Below are positions 38,218-48,437 of a stretch of DNA of 64,000 bases, in pieces. The stretch covers positions 248,001 to 312,000 of the forward strand of contig CAJYMC010000007.1 of the NCBI GenBank assembly GCA_913775715.1. The letters are read 5' to 3'. The notes under the pieces are model-generated. The model had not been told where the DNA came from and did not search any database. It was given only the letters and a program-made list of their open reading frames with translations. The position numbers and the translations under genes were made by a program. Source of the DNA: an uncultured Exiguobacterium sp. (GTDB taxonomy: Bacteria > Bacillota > Bacilli > Exiguobacteriales > Exiguobacteriaceae). Positions within the stretch are counted from its first letter, which is position 1. Each line of letters starts with the position of its first letter.

Positions 38218-39345
38218 ATGAATTACTTTGACCATTCGGCGACGACGCCGATGCGTCCCGAAGTCCTTGAGGCGATGACGCCTTATTTGCTCGAACAGTA
38301 TGGCAACCCATCGAGTGTCCACGCGGCTGGTCGGTCTGCTCGGGCAGCAATTGACAAAGCACGCCGGCAGATCGCACAAGAATTGAACGCAAAACCAACC
38401 GAATTGATTTTCACGAGCGGTGGAACGGAGTCGGATAATTATGCAATCTTTGGTGCGGCAGAGGCGGCGCGTGAAAAAGGGCGTCATCTCATTACGACAC
38501 GGTTTGAGCACCATGCTGTATTACATGCGTTCGAAGAGCTCGAAAAACAAGGCTATGACGTCACGTATCTCGATGTTCCAGATACAGGAGTCGTCTCATT
38601 GGCTGCCTTACAAGAAGCCGTCCGGGAAGATACGACACTCGTCTCGATCATGTTCGGCAACAATGAAGTCGGAACGATTCAGCCGATTGCGGCATTCGGT
38701 CAATTTTTACGAGAACGCAATATTTTGTTCCATACGGACGCGGTGCAAGTATTCGGAAAACAAGCAATCGATGTCGAAGCGTTACAGGTCGATCTCTTAT
38801 CCGCATCTGGTCATAAAATCAATGGTCCAAAAGGAATCGGATTGTTGTATGTGCGGACTGGTGTGAAGTTAGCCCCTCAAACATTCGGAGGAGAACAGGA
38901 ACGCAAGCGTCGCGCTGGTACGGAGAACGTACCGGGAATCGTCGGTTTAGCGAAAGCGCTCGAACTGATGATCGCAGAGCGCGATCAACAACAGGACCAC
39001 ATCAAACAATTGCGTAGCGTTTTGCTAACACGCTTGGATGAAAGTGGCGTCACTTACGAAGTCAACGGTGTTGAAGGATTGCCGAATGTGCTCAATCTTT
39101 ACTTCCCGCAAATTGAAATCGAACCGTTCTTGATCATGCTTGATATGCGTCAGATGGCCGTATCGAGCGGGAGTGCATGTACGGCAGGATCCGTCGAACC
39201 TTCGCATGTCTTATCGGCGATGTATGGCGAAGATGAACGGACACGAGCATCGGTCCGGATCAGTTTTGGTCACGGAAATGAGCTCGTGCAAGTCGAACTA
39301 CTCGCACAAGCCTTGCAAGATGTCGTAAAATCGTTTCAGAATTAA
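38218..39345 (+). CDS. iscS: Cysteine desulfurase IscS-like (YrvO type)
   Basis: 375 residues. PLP-binding Lys200 in SASGHKINGPKG and catalytic Cys321 in SSGSACTAGSVEPSHVL on a long loop are intact; the N-terminal YFDHSATTPMRPEVLEAM is standard. Directly followed by mnmA (16 nt), which needs persulfide sulfur for 2-thiouridine at tRNA position 34. In Bacillus the matching YrvO is the dedicated donor for MnmA, so the same role is likely here. GAGGTG precedes the ATG. Distinct from the NadS enzyme at 12927-14009. Confidence 0.95.
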   Translation: MNYFDHSATTPMRPEVLEAMTPYLLEQYGNPSSVHAAGRSARAAIDKARRQIAQELNAKPTELIFTSGGTESDNYAIFGAAEAAREKGRHLITTRFEHHAVLHAFEELEKQGYDVTYLDVPDTGVVSLAALQEAVREDTTLVSIMFGNNEVGTIQPIAAFGQFLRERNILFHTDAVQVFGKQAIDVEALQVDLLSASGHKINGPKGIGLLYVRTGVKLAPQTFGGEQERKRRAGTENVPGIVGLAKALELMIAERDQQQDHIKQLRSVLLTRLDESGVTYEVNGVEGLPNVLNLYFPQIEIEPFLIMLDMRQMAVSSGSACTAGSVEPSHVLSAMYGEDERTRASVRISFGHGNELVQVELLAQALQDVVKSFQN

Positions 39346-39361
39346 CTAAGAGGTGAAATAA

Positions 39362-40483
<1,122 letters not shown>

Positions 40484-40496
40484 GGAGCAAAAGAAG

Positions 40497-41162
40497 ATGA
40501 ACTATAATGAAGTAGGATTCCGGCATCTAGAAGCTGGGAATTATGAATTAGCAGCGCAAGCGTTTAACGACGCGATCGAACAAAACCCAAAAGATCCGAC
40601 GGCGTACGTCAATCTTGGAACATTACTCCAATCGATGAACGACGCTGATCGTGCCCTTCGTTTTTATGACCGGGCACTGATGATCGATAATACGTTCGCG
40701 AGTGCCTATTATGCGAAAGGTGCTCTGTTCTTTGCTGCCGATCAACTCGTCGAAGCAGAGGAATCATTACGCGCAGCCTTATTATATGGACTTGATGACG
40801 CTGATCTCCATTTCATGCTTGGGATGACGTATCAAAAACTCGGTGATCCAGTACGTGGCTTACCTCGTCTACAACGTGCGTCAGAACTAAACGGTGTCGA
40901 TATCGAGATTGCATTTCAATACGGACTTGCCTTAGCGCAAAACGAGAAGTTGGAAGAAGCGGTCGAGATGTTCGAGCATGTTTTGATGCTTGATGAAACG
41001 CATACGGATGCACGATATAATTATGCGATTGCACTTGCTTTCCTCGGTCAACAGGAAGCTTGTTATGCAGAACTCGAAGCGGTTCTTGCCTACCAGCCGG
41101 AACACGCCCTTGCGCGGGACGCGAAAGCGAAGATGGATGCGTTATTAAAACAAGCAGACTGA
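40497..41162 (+). CDS. Tetratricopeptide repeat protein (YrrB-like)
   Basis: 221 residues made almost wholly of TPR units of about 34 residues, for example NEVGFRHLEAGNYELAAQAF, DPTAYVNLGTLLQSMNDADRAL and DARYNYAIALAFLGQQEACY; six can be counted. There is no signal peptide or membrane segment, so it is a cytosolic adaptor. It stands between mnmA and recD2, where Bacillus has yrrB, a TPR protein of unresolved role. AAGGAGC precedes the ATG. Function unknown. Confidence 0.85.
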   Translation: MNYNEVGFRHLEAGNYELAAQAFNDAIEQNPKDPTAYVNLGTLLQSMNDADRALRFYDRALMIDNTFASAYYAKGALFFAADQLVEAEESLRAALLYGLDDADLHFMLGMTYQKLGDPVRGLPRLQRASELNGVDIEIAFQYGLALAQNEKLEEAVEMFEHVLMLDETHTDARYNYAIALAFLGQQEACYAELEAVLAYQPEHALARDAKAKMDALLKQAD

Positions 41163-41165
41163 TAT

Positions 41166-41205
41166 AAAAAAAAAGACGATTCCGCCTGGAGTCGTCTTTT
41201 TTTTT
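41166..41205. terminator. Bidirectional terminator after the TPR gene
   Basis: AAAAGACGA-TTCC / GGA-GTCGTCTTTT, flanked by an A-run and nine T. Shared with the convergent VOC gene. Confidence 0.9.
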
Positions 41206-41210
41206 GCTAT

Positions 41211-41759
41211 TTAATTCCCAACTTCACGAATGACGCGAAGTGGAGGTCCGGAAAAGTCTTCATAGGCTTCATCCATGTTTTTCGTATACAGTTCGATGAC
41301 GTTATTTTCCGTATCCTTGAAATAAGCCGAATACTCTTTTTGGTTCGACGTCTCTTGTTCATCCCACTCTCTGAGCTTCACGGTGATCGAAGCTTCACGC
41401 AGTTGATTAAGCGCTTGTTGGAACTCGTCCTTCTCAACATAGAAAGCACAGTGGACATGAACACCACCTTCGTCGTATAACGTATCCCATTCGGACACGG
41501 GTAAGTGTTTGACGGTACGTTCTTCCATTGTGAAGTCCCGTTTCAACCACAGACCGAGTCGGGTGTTGCCGCCAATATAGAGCCAGGTTGCCCAGACCCC
41601 GTCTTGTTGAGACTGTTCTTTACTTGGTTCCGCATCCTCAGGTGCCCATTGCTCGACGATTGGAATGCCAAGTGTTCCATTCCAAAAACCGACCGCACGG
41701 TCCATATCTTCGACTTCCAGTACTAATTCACATAATCCTGCAATCGGTAAACGCGCCAT
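41211..41759 (-). CDS. VOC-superfamily (glyoxalase/dioxygenase-like) protein
   Basis: 182 residues in two beta-alpha-beta-beta-beta modules: residues about 5-90 (AGLCELVLEVEDMDRAVGFWNGTLGIPIV) and 95-160 (GGVHVHCAFYVEKDEFQQAL ... SAYFKDTENNVIELYTKNM). Metal ligands typical of VOC enzymes could be His in VHVHCAF and Glu in NVIELY. The substrate cannot be told from sequence; glyoxalase, fosfomycin/bleomycin-type resistance or dioxygenase roles are all possible. A single gene inserted between the TPR gene and recD2 on the opposite strand. Confidence 0.8.
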   Translation of the reverse strand: MARLPIAGLCELVLEVEDMDRAVGFWNGTLGIPIVEQWAPEDAEPSKEQSQQDGVWATWLYIGGNTRLGLWLKRDFTMEERTVKHLPVSEWDTLYDEGGVHVHCAFYVEKDEFQQALNQLREASITVKLREWDEQETSNQKEYSAYFKDTENNVIELYTKNMDEAYEDFSGPPLRVIREVGN

Positions 41760-41807
41760 CCTTGAACTCCTCCTCTTAACGAAATGTTTCAGCTTATCTT
41801 TCCCTGA

Positions 41808-41836
41808 TTTAAAATCCGGTAAACGAATGCTATGAT
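41808..41836 (+). promoter_or_regulatory. Promoter of recD2
   Basis: TTTAAA, 17-nt spacer, TATGAT, about 37-40 nt before the recD2 start. Confidence 0.5.
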
Positions 41837-41872
41837 GAAAGCAGCGAATGAAAAAGAGAGAAAGAAGGTGGA

Positions 41873-44101
41873 GTGATGGAGCACCCCCATCAAGTCGTCG
41901 GGCGCGTCAAACGTGTGCTCTTTTCTTCTGAAGAAGAAGCACACTCCATTGTATTGGTCGCCGTCAAAGAAAAGAATTTTGAATTGAAAGAAACCGAGCT
42001 CGTCATCACGGGTACTGGGGTTGGGATCGAACTCGGAGGAACGTATCAAGCATTCGGTCGTCTCGTCGATCATCCCCGATTCGGAAAACAACTGAAGGCG
42101 GAGCTGATTCGGCGATCGGTTCCGATGACAAAACATGCGACGATCCGCTTCTTGACGAATGGTTCGTTCACCGGCATTGGTCCGAAGACAGCGAAAAATA
42201 TCGTCGATGCTCTCGGAGAAGAGGCAGTGGATCTCATTTTGAAGGATGAACGGGTACTGAATCAGGTGCCTGGGTTAAAACAAAAACAAGCTGACATCAT
42301 CTTGAGTCGACTCGCCACGTTATACGGTGTCGATCAGCTGATGCTGTTCTTAGCACCGTTTGATGTTACACCGAAGCTAGCGGCAAAGATTTATGCTGCT
42401 TACGAAGGGGACGCGATGGCGCGAATACGAGAGAATCCATATTCTTTGATGTATGAAGTGAATGGGATCGGGTTTAAGACAGCCGATCATATCGCTTCAC
42501 ACCTTGGACTCGTCGGATTACACCCGGAGCGCGTCGCTGCTTCGATCATGCACATATTGGAACAAGAAGCAGGAGAGGGACATGCCTTTGCGACGGTCGA
42601 CTCGCTATTGCAACGGGCGCCCCGGTTGCTTGGTGAAGACCCAGGGGAACGGCTAGAACAAGCGATTGAACTGTTGCTCGCTGAAGATAAGGTCAAGCTC
42701 GAAGAAGGCTGTCTGTATTTACCGACGATCTTTTATGCGGAAGTTCGGGCGGCGAAGGAACTCGCGCGTGTCATGGCAAACGGTGCCGAACAGGAAGTCG
42801 ATGTCGCGACGATCCTTGAAGCGATCGGACACCTCGAAGAACAGTTTGGTATGGAATATGCGGCGCAACAGCGGGAAGCAATCGAGTTAGCCGTCAAAGC
42901 ACCGTTAATGGTTCTGACCGGTGGACCCGGTACCGGTAAGACGACCGTCATCAAAGGAATTTTACATGCCCTGCAAGAAATTCATGACTGGCCGCTTGAG
43001 AAAAGTCGCGTCAAGACGGGAGAAGTTTATCCGTACGTTCTTGTTGCACCGACCGGACGCGCCGCCAAACGTTTGTCGGAAGCAACGGACGTCCCAGCGA
43101 TGACGATTCATCGTCTATTGAAGTATGACGGAACGAACTTTCAACTGAATGAAGATCAGCCAATCACGGGAAAAGTACTGATCATTGATGAATCGTCGAT
43201 GATTGATATTTATTTGTTATCGAGTCTGCTCCGTGCTGTGCCGAACGGTATGAAAATCTTGTTCGTCGGTGACCGCGATCAGTTACCATCTGTCGGTCCG
43301 GGGCAGGTGCTGGCAGACTTGATGGACACAGAAGGGATTCCTGTCGTTCGTTTGAATGTCGTCCATCGCCAAGCGGAAGATTCTTCGATTTTACGGCTCG
43401 CGCACGATTTGAAGAACCGGACGACGTCAGCTGATTTGTTATTACCACTTTCAGATCGTCGCTTTTACACCGCGTCTCCGCAAGAGACGTTACGCGGCAT
43501 CTCAGCCTTCGCGGAAAAAGCACTTGCAAAAGGGTATTCGAAATTCGATGTTCAGGTTCTCGCGCCGACTTACCGTGGTCAGGTCGGAATCGACGAACTG
43601 AATGTCGCCTTGCAACGCGTCTATAACCCGGAAGAACCGAAGAAACGGGAAGTCAAACAAGGCACGCGGATTTACCGGACGGGAGATAAGATTCTCCAAC
43701 TCGTCAACAATGCGGAAGAAAATGTCTATAACGGAGATATCGGGGAAATCGTCAATATCTTTTTCGCCAAAGAGAATGTTGATAAAGTCGATAAGATCAT
43801 CGCCCGTTTTGATCAGACGGAAGTCGAGTACAACCGAAGTGACTGGGATCAATTCACGCATGCCTACGCGATTACGATTCACAAGGCACAGGGATCCGAG
43901 TTTCCGATCGTCTTGATGCCGGTCTATTTCACGGGGGCATTCAAGCATTCACGAAATTTGATTTATACAGCGGTCACTCGTGCGAAGTCGAGTTTATTAT
44001 TGTTCGGCGACCCACGAGCGTTTCATAAAGCGTCGCAAGAAGAGGAACCCCGGCGCCGAACACGATTGATTGAACGACTCGGTGGGGTGACAAAGACTTG
44101 A
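41873..44101 (+). CDS. recD2: RecD2-type 5'-3' DNA helicase
   Basis: 742 residues. An N-terminal region with OB-like and helix-hairpin-helix parts (about 85-200, GSFTGIGPKTAKNIVDALGEE) distinguishes RecD2 from RecBCD-bound RecD. The SF1B helicase core has Walker A LTGGPGTGKTTVIKG near residue 345, Walker B LIIDESSMID, VGDRDQLPSVGPGQVLADL and motif VI-type AYAITIHKAQGSEFPIV, then VTRAKSSLLLFG. In Bacillus it helps at replication forks and in mismatch repair. Start is GTG 41873 or ATG 41876; AAGGTGG is 1-4 nt upstream. The TGA stop is embedded in the next promoter's -35 hexamer. Confidence 0.94.
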   Translation: MMEHPHQVVGRVKRVLFSSEEEAHSIVLVAVKEKNFELKETELVITGTGVGIELGGTYQAFGRLVDHPRFGKQLKAELIRRSVPMTKHATIRFLTNGSFTGIGPKTAKNIVDALGEEAVDLILKDERVLNQVPGLKQKQADIILSRLATLYGVDQLMLFLAPFDVTPKLAAKIYAAYEGDAMARIRENPYSLMYEVNGIGFKTADHIASHLGLVGLHPERVAASIMHILEQEAGEGHAFATVDSLLQRAPRLLGEDPGERLEQAIELLLAEDKVKLEEGCLYLPTIFYAEVRAAKELARVMANGAEQEVDVATILEAIGHLEEQFGMEYAAQQREAIELAVKAPLMVLTGGPGTGKTTVIKGILHALQEIHDWPLEKSRVKTGEVYPYVLVAPTGRAAKRLSEATDVPAMTIHRLLKYDGTNFQLNEDQPITGKVLIIDESSMIDIYLLSSLLRAVPNGMKILFVGDRDQLPSVGPGQVLADLMDTEGIPVVRLNVVHRQAEDSSILRLAHDLKNRTTSADLLLPLSDRRFYTASPQETLRGISAFAEKALAKGYSKFDVQVLAPTYRGQVGIDELNVALQRVYNPEEPKKREVKQGTRIYRTGDKILQLVNNAEENVYNGDIGEIVNIFFAKENVDKVDKIIARFDQTEVEYNRSDWDQFTHAYAITIHKAQGSEFPIVLMPVYFTGAFKHSRNLIYTAVTRAKSSLLLFGDPRAFHKASQEEEPRRRTRLIERLGGVTKT

Positions 44102-44126
44102 CGGATGCTGTGCGATAGGTAATAAT
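44098..44126 (+). promoter_or_regulatory. Promoter of the alaS T-box transcript
   Basis: TTGACG, 17-nt spacer, AATAAT. The TGA inside the -35 is the recD2 stop codon, the same arrangement as at dtd/hisS. Confidence 0.7.
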
Positions 44127-44132
44127 CACGAT

Positions 44133-44378
44133 AGATGAATGGACGTAACACGTTGATGGAAGATAAGTAAAAGGAAAACTCGAGTCCAGAGAGAAGTGAG
44201 TCTGCTGCAATCACTTTCTCGAGTCCCTTTGAAGCTCCTTCCGGAGTCGGGTGTAAACACCTGCGGGTCATCCCCGTTATCAGATGTTCGAGGTAGGCAA
44301 TGGATTGCTTACGAACGAGGGTGGTACCACGGAAGCGATGCTTTCGTCCCTTTTCAGGGATGAAGACATCGCTTTTTT
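44133..44378 (+). promoter_or_regulatory. T-box leader controlling alaS, specifier GCT (Ala)
   Basis: AGGGTGGTACCACG is at 44318-44331. A long terminator follows (AAGCGATG...TCGTCCC with GGGATGAAGACATCGCTT, 44333-44373, then T-run). Stem I shows AGAGAGAAGTGA...CTGCTGCAATCACTTTCTC as the distal element, and GAAGCTCCTTCCGGAG with GCT (44234-44236) at the specifier position. This fills the 310-nt gap between recD2 and alaS. Confidence 0.93.
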
Positions 44379-44411
44379 GCGTCCAAATAAAACCAATGGG
44401 GGTAACTGTTC

Positions 44412-47054
44412 ATGAAAGCTCTAAAACCACTAACGGGTGCACAAATCCGTCAGATGTATCTTGATTTCTTCCAAAGTAAAGGGCATGCGATCGAACCGAG
44501 TGCTTCACTCGTACCGGTCGAGGATCCATCGCTCTTGTGGATCAACTCAGGTGTTGCAACACTCAAGAAATATTTCGATGGTCGTGTCATTCCTGATAAT
44601 CCACGTATCGTCAACGCACAAAAATCAATCCGGACGAACGATATCGAAAACGTCGGGAAAACAGCGCGTCACCATACGTTCTTCGAGATGCTCGGAAACT
44701 TCTCTGTCGGTGATTACTTCCGTGAAGATGCCATCAAATGGGGCTGGGAACTCTTGACGAGTGATGATTGGTACGGTCTTGACCCAGAACGTCTTTCGGT
44801 CACGATTCACCCGGAAGATGACGCAGCGCGTCAAATCTGGCTTGAACTCGGTGTACCGGCTGAGCGGATCATTCCACTTGAAGATAACTTCTGGGAAATC
44901 GGTGAAGGTCCATCTGGTCCAAATACGGAAATCTTCTTCGATCGTGGTCCAGCTTTTGGAGACGATCCGAACGATTCTGAACTCTACCCAGGTGGCGAAA
45001 ACGAACGTTACCTCGAGATCTGGAATATCGTATTCAGTCAATACAACCACGATGGACACGGCAACTACACGGAACTTCCGCGTAAAAATATCGATACAGG
45101 GATGGGACTCGAACGGATGGCATGTGTCATGCAGGACGTGCCAACGAACTTCGATACGGATCTGTTCATGCCGATCATTCACAAAACAGAAGAAATCAGC
45201 GGTAAAATCTACCGTGACGATTCAAAACTTGATGTAGCATTCAAGGTCATCGCAGACCACATCCGTACCGTATCATTCGCAATCGGTGATGGTGCGCTTC
45301 CTTCGAATGAAGGTCGTGGATATGTCCTTCGTCGTTTACTGCGCCGTGCGGTTCGTTATGCGAAGATGCTTGGAATCGAGCGTCCGTTTATGTATGAACT
45401 CGTCGATACGGTCGGAAATGTCATGGTCGACTTCTATCCACAAGTTCCAGAAAAAGCAGACTTTATCAAACGTGTCATCAAAAACGAAGAAGAACGTTTC
45501 CATGAGACACTTCATGACGGTCTTGCAATCTTGAACACGGTCGCTCAAACGTCTAAGGCAAACGGTGAGCATGTCATCAGTGGCGAAGATGCATTCCGCT
45601 TGTATGACACGTATGGTTTCCCACTCGAATTGACAGTTGAGTATGCGGAAGATCATCAGATGTCCGTTGATGAAGAAGGCTTCAAACAAGCGATGGACGC
45701 GCAACGTCAACGTGCGCGTGCAGCACGTGAAGAGAGTGGTTCGATGCAACAGCAATCGGAAGTCCTCTCGACGCTAAAAGATAAGAGTACGTTCGTCGGC
45801 TATACCGACCTTAAGGCGGATGCGAAAATCATCGCATTGTTGCATGATGGAGAACGAGTCACAGAAGTGGCTGCTGGTGAAGAAGCGCAAGTCATCCTCG
45901 ACATCACACCGTTCTACGCTGAAAGTGGTGGAGAAGTCGCGGATACAGGAACAATCGAAGGCAAAGACTTCGTTCTTGATGTCAAAGATGTTCAAAAAGC
46001 ACCAAACGGTCAAAACTTGCATACGGTCATTGTTCGTACAGGGATCGTAACGGAAGCTGCGGATGTCGTTGCAACGGTCGAAGTAGCAGAACGTAAAGCC
46101 GTCACGAAAAACCACACGGCAACACATTTGCTCCACAAAGCATTGAAAGATACGCTCGGAACACACGTCAACCAAGCGGGATCACTCGTTTCTCCAGACC
46201 GTCTTCGCTTCGACTTCTCACACTTCGGTGCAGTGACACAAGAAGAGTTGACGAAGATTGAACAAGATGTTAACCAAGCAATCTGGGCATCACTACCGGT
46301 TGATATCGAAGAGATGAACATCGCTGATGCAAAAGCAAAAGGTGCAATGGCGTTGTTCGGTGAGAAGTACGGCGAAACGGTCCGCGTCGTCTCAGCAGGC
46401 ACATACTCGATCGAGTTGTGTGGCGGTATCCATGTCGGAAACACAGCAGAAATCGGCTTGTTCAAGATTGTTTCAGAGTCTGGTATCGGTGCAGGTACAC
46501 GCCGAATCGAAGCGGTAACGGGTGCAGGTGCGTATCGTGTCATGAATCAGCACTTGGAAACACTCGAACAAGCAGCAGCTGTCTTGAAGACGAAGACGAC
46601 AGAAGTTCCTGTTCGCATCGAAGCATTGCAACAACAACTTCGTGAGACGGAGCGAGCGAATGAATCGTTGCAAGCAAAACTTGCGAACATCGAAGCTGCT
46701 TCATTGAAGGACGATGTTGAGGAAATCAACGGTGTACGTGTCCTTGCGAAACGCGTCGACGTCTCAGATATGGATGCTCTTCGCGGTATGATGGACGAGT
46801 TGAAGGGTTCGCTCGGATCAGCAATCATCGTTCTCGGAAGTGCGCAAGGCGAGAAAGTCAATCTCGTCGCAAGCGTCTCAAAAGATTTAATCGACCAAGG
46901 CTATCATGCTGGTAAATTGATCAAGGAAGTCGCTACACGCTGCGGTGGTGGCGGTGGCGGTCGTCCTGACATGGCTCAAGCTGGTGGAAAAGATGCGTCG
47001 AAATTAGAAGAAGCACTCGCGTATGCTTCACAATACGTGCAATCACTGGCATAA
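44412..47054 (+). CDS. alaS: Alanine-tRNA ligase
   Basis: 880 residues, full length. Class II catalytic core at the N-terminus ([34 protein letters not shown]), tRNA-recognition helical domain, editing domain with the zinc motif [12 protein letters not shown] ... [13 protein letters not shown] (HxxxH...CxxxH type), and C-terminal domain with [15 protein letters not shown]. The Gly-rich run near residue 850 is a normal C-Ala feature. ATG follows GGGGGTAACTG about 8 nt upstream. Under T-box control and the first of a cluster with ireB, ruvX and DUF1292 genes, as in Bacillus. Confidence 0.98.
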   Translation: MKALKPLTGAQIRQMYLDFFQSKGHAIEPSASLVPVEDPSLLWINSGVATLKKYFDGRVIPDNPRIVNAQKSIRTNDIENVGKTARHHTFFEMLGNFSVGDYFREDAIKWGWELLTSDDWYGLDPERLSVTIHPEDDAARQIWLELGVPAERIIPLEDNFWEIGEGPSGPNTEIFFDRGPAFGDDPNDSELYPGGENERYLEIWNIVFSQYNHDGHGNYTELPRKNIDTGMGLERMACVMQDVPTNFDTDLFMPIIHKTEEISGKIYRDDSKLDVAFKVIADHIRTVSFAIGDGALPSNEGRGYVLRRLLRRAVRYAKMLGIERPFMYELVDTVGNVMVDFYPQVPEKADFIKRVIKNEEERFHETLHDGLAILNTVAQTSKANGEHVISGEDAFRLYDTYGFPLELTVEYAEDHQMSVDEEGFKQAMDAQRQRARAAREESGSMQQQSEVLSTLKDKSTFVGYTDLKADAKIIALLHDGERVTEVAAGEEAQVILDITPFYAESGGEVADTGTIEGKDFVLDVKDVQKAPNGQNLHTVIVRTGIVTEAADVVATVEVAERKAVTKNHTATHLLHKALKDTLGTHVNQAGSLVSPDRLRFDFSHFGAVTQEELTKIEQDVNQAIWASLPVDIEEMNIADAKAKGAMALFGEKYGETVRVVSAGTYSIELCGGIHVGNTAEIGLFKIVSESGIGAGTRRIEAVTGAGAYRVMNQHLETLEQAAAVLKTKTTEVPVRIEALQQQLRETERANESLQAKLANIEAASLKDDVEEINGVRVLAKRVDVSDMDALRGMMDELKGSLGSAIIVLGSAQGEKVNLVASVSKDLIDQGYHAGKLIKEVATRCGGGGGGRPDMAQAGGKDASKLEEALAYASQYVQSLA

Positions 47055-47088
47055 TAGAAACGTAGTGTATATGAAAGAGGTGATGAAC

Positions 47089-47358
47089 GTGAGTCAGATG
47101 GATCAAACGATGAAATTCAACTTTCCGGAAGACGATAACAAAGCAGCGACACGGGATGTGTTGTTGACGGTCTATCATGCTTTAGAAGAAAAAGGATATC
47201 ATCCGATCAACCAAATCGTCGGCTATCTCCTTTCAGGAGATCCTGCTTACATTCCTCGTCATAATGACGCACGTAATTTAATTCGTAAGATTGAACGCGA
47301 CGAATTGCTCGAAGAACTCGTGAAATCTTATTTGGCGGAGAGTGGAAATTCAAAATGA
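47089..47358 (+). CDS. IreB family regulatory phosphoprotein (UPF0297)
   Basis: 89 residues from GTG 47089 (AGAGGTG 6 nt upstream); ATG 47083 touches the ribosome site and the frame from 47023 overlaps alaS. Close to Bacillus YrzL and enterococcal Ire[12 protein letters not shown] at the N-terminus, [37 protein letters not shown]. The Thr just before MKFNF is where IreB is phosphorylated by the PASTA kinase IreK in Enterococcus, which affects cephalosporin tolerance and, in relatives, peptidoglycan synthesis. It overlaps ruvX by 4 nt. Confidence 0.92.
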   Translation: MSQMDQTMKFNFPEDDNKAATRDVLLTVYHALEEKGYHPINQIVGYLLSGDPAYIPRHNDARNLIRKIERDELLEELVKSYLAESGNSK

Positions 47359-47777
47359 AACGTGCAATGGGACTAGATGTCGGTTCGAAGACGATCGGGG
47401 TAGCGGTCAGTGACTTGATGGGTTGGACGGCGCAAGGAGTCGAGACGGTCAAGTGGACGGAACCGGATTACCCAGAAGCCTTCAAACGGCTCGATGTCAT
47501 CATGAAGACATACAATGTCGAAATCCTAGTCATTGGTCTTCCGAAAAACATGAACGGTTCCATCGGCCCCCGCGCCGAAGCAAGTGAAGCTTTTGCGAAG
47601 GAAATCGAACAGCATACCGGGCTTGACGTTGTTTTCATGGATGAACGGTTGACGACGATGCAAGCAGAACGGATGCTGATCGATGCTGATGTCAGCCGTA
47701 AAAAGCGTAAACAAGTCATCGATAAGATGGCTGCCGTCATGATCCTGCAATCGTACTTGGATCGGACGAACCGATGA
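47355..47777 (+). CDS. ruvX: Holliday junction resolvase-like RuvX (YqgF)
   Basis: 140 residues with an RNase H fold: first strand [15 protein letters not shown] carries the first catalytic Asp, then [27 protein letters not shown] and [37 protein letters not shown] with later acidic residues. YqgF proteins are implicated in pre-16S rRNA 5' processing and possibly junction resolution. ATG overlaps the ireB stop (ATGA). The ireB-ruvX-DUF1292 cluster behind alaS is a conserved Bacillota arrangement. Confidence 0.95.
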   Translation: MKRAMGLDVGSKTIGVAVSDLMGWTAQGVETVKWTEPDYPEAFKRLDVIMKTYNVEILVIGLPKNMNGSIGPRAEASEAFAKEIEQHTGLDVVFMDERLTTMQAERMLIDADVSRKKRKQVIDKMAAVMILQSYLDRTNR

Positions 47778-47791
47778 AGGGGGAGAAACCG

Positions 47792-48079
47792 ATGGCTGAA
47801 GAAAAACGTCAGTATCTCTTTCCAGATGAAGAGGGCGGCGAACATCTTTTCGAAGAATGGTACCGTTACTCGAGTGAACGTACAGGAAAAACCTATCTGT
47901 TTCTTGAAATGATCGGTAACCCTGACGAAGGAGCAGATGATCTGATCATCTGTGAGATCGATGAATATGGAGAAGGCGAAGATGATTTTGAATTAAGCCT
48001 GATCGATGAAAATGATGAGCAAACTTGGGATGAACTCGAGCTTGCGTTAAAGGAGCGGATCACTGATGCAACAGAATGA
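47792..48079 (+). CDS. DUF1292 family protein, first copy
   Basis: 95 residues from ATG 47792 (AAGGGGGAG 6 nt upstream; the ATG at 47774 precedes that site). Very acidic. It starts with a short strand (QYLFPDEEGGEHLFEEWYRYSS), then GKTYLFLEMIGNPDEGADDLIICEIDEYGEGEDDFELSLIDENDEQTWDELE, the DUF1292/YrzB pattern. Function unknown. It overlaps the next gene, a clear paralog, by 14 nt. Confidence 0.85.
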   Translation: MAEEKRQYLFPDEEGGEHLFEEWYRYSSERTGKTYLFLEMIGNPDEGADDLIICEIDEYGEGEDDFELSLIDENDEQTWDELELALKERITDATE

Positions 48080-48359
48080 ACCAACACGTTACGTAATTCC
48101 GGACGGCGAAGGAAATGATTTCGAATTCGTAGAACGTCTGCGTTATGAAAGCCCACGTTCGAGCAAGACATACATCTTCCTCGAGCCAATCGGAGCAGAC
48201 TATGATGAAGCAGAAGAAGTCGATATCTTCGTTTACGAACTCGACGAATACGGTGATGGAGATAACGACTTCAACCTCGTACCAATCGATGAAGACGATA
48301 CAGCGACTTGGGATGAAATCGAAGAAGTCTTTAACACGCTCGAAGATCAGTTAGACTAA
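48066..48359 (+). CDS. DUF1292 family protein, second copy (YrzB-like)
   Basis: 97 residues, aligned along most of its length with its upstream neighbour: SSKTYIFLEPIGADYDEAEEVDIFVYELDEYGDGDNDFNLVPIDEDDTATWDEIEEVFNTL. This copy is closer to the single YrzB of Bacillus. Strongly acidic, soluble, function unknown. AAAGGAGCGG lies just upstream inside the first copy. Two adjacent copies indicate a tandem duplication. Confidence 0.87.
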   Translation: MQQNEPTRYVIPDGEGNDFEFVERLRYESPRSSKTYIFLEPIGADYDEAEEVDIFVYELDEYGDGDNDFNLVPIDEDDTATWDEIEEVFNTLEDQLD

Positions 48360-48372
48360 CCCGACTCATGAC

Positions 48373-48417
48373 AGGTGACGTCGTAAGAGACTTTCTCTTA
48401 CGATGTCACCTTGTTTT
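48373..48417 (+). terminator. Intrinsic terminator after the DUF1292 pair
   Basis: An 18-bp stem, 48373-48390 with 48394-48411, one G-U, loop CTT, followed by TGTTTT. The stem is very strong although the T-run is short. Confidence 0.85.
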
Positions 48418-48437
48418 AAGAGAAGAAGGAGGAACCG

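Noticed and set aside
40497..41162. TPR protein as a novel repeat toxin or adhesin
   Set aside because: No secretion signal or membrane segment; ordinary TPR consensus and the conserved mnmA-TPR-recD2 order point to the YrrB-type housekeeping protein.
46930..46990. GGT/GGC-rich stretch in alaS as a possible simple repeat
   Set aside because: It encodes the normal Gly-rich loop of the alanyl-tRNA synthetase C-terminal domain.
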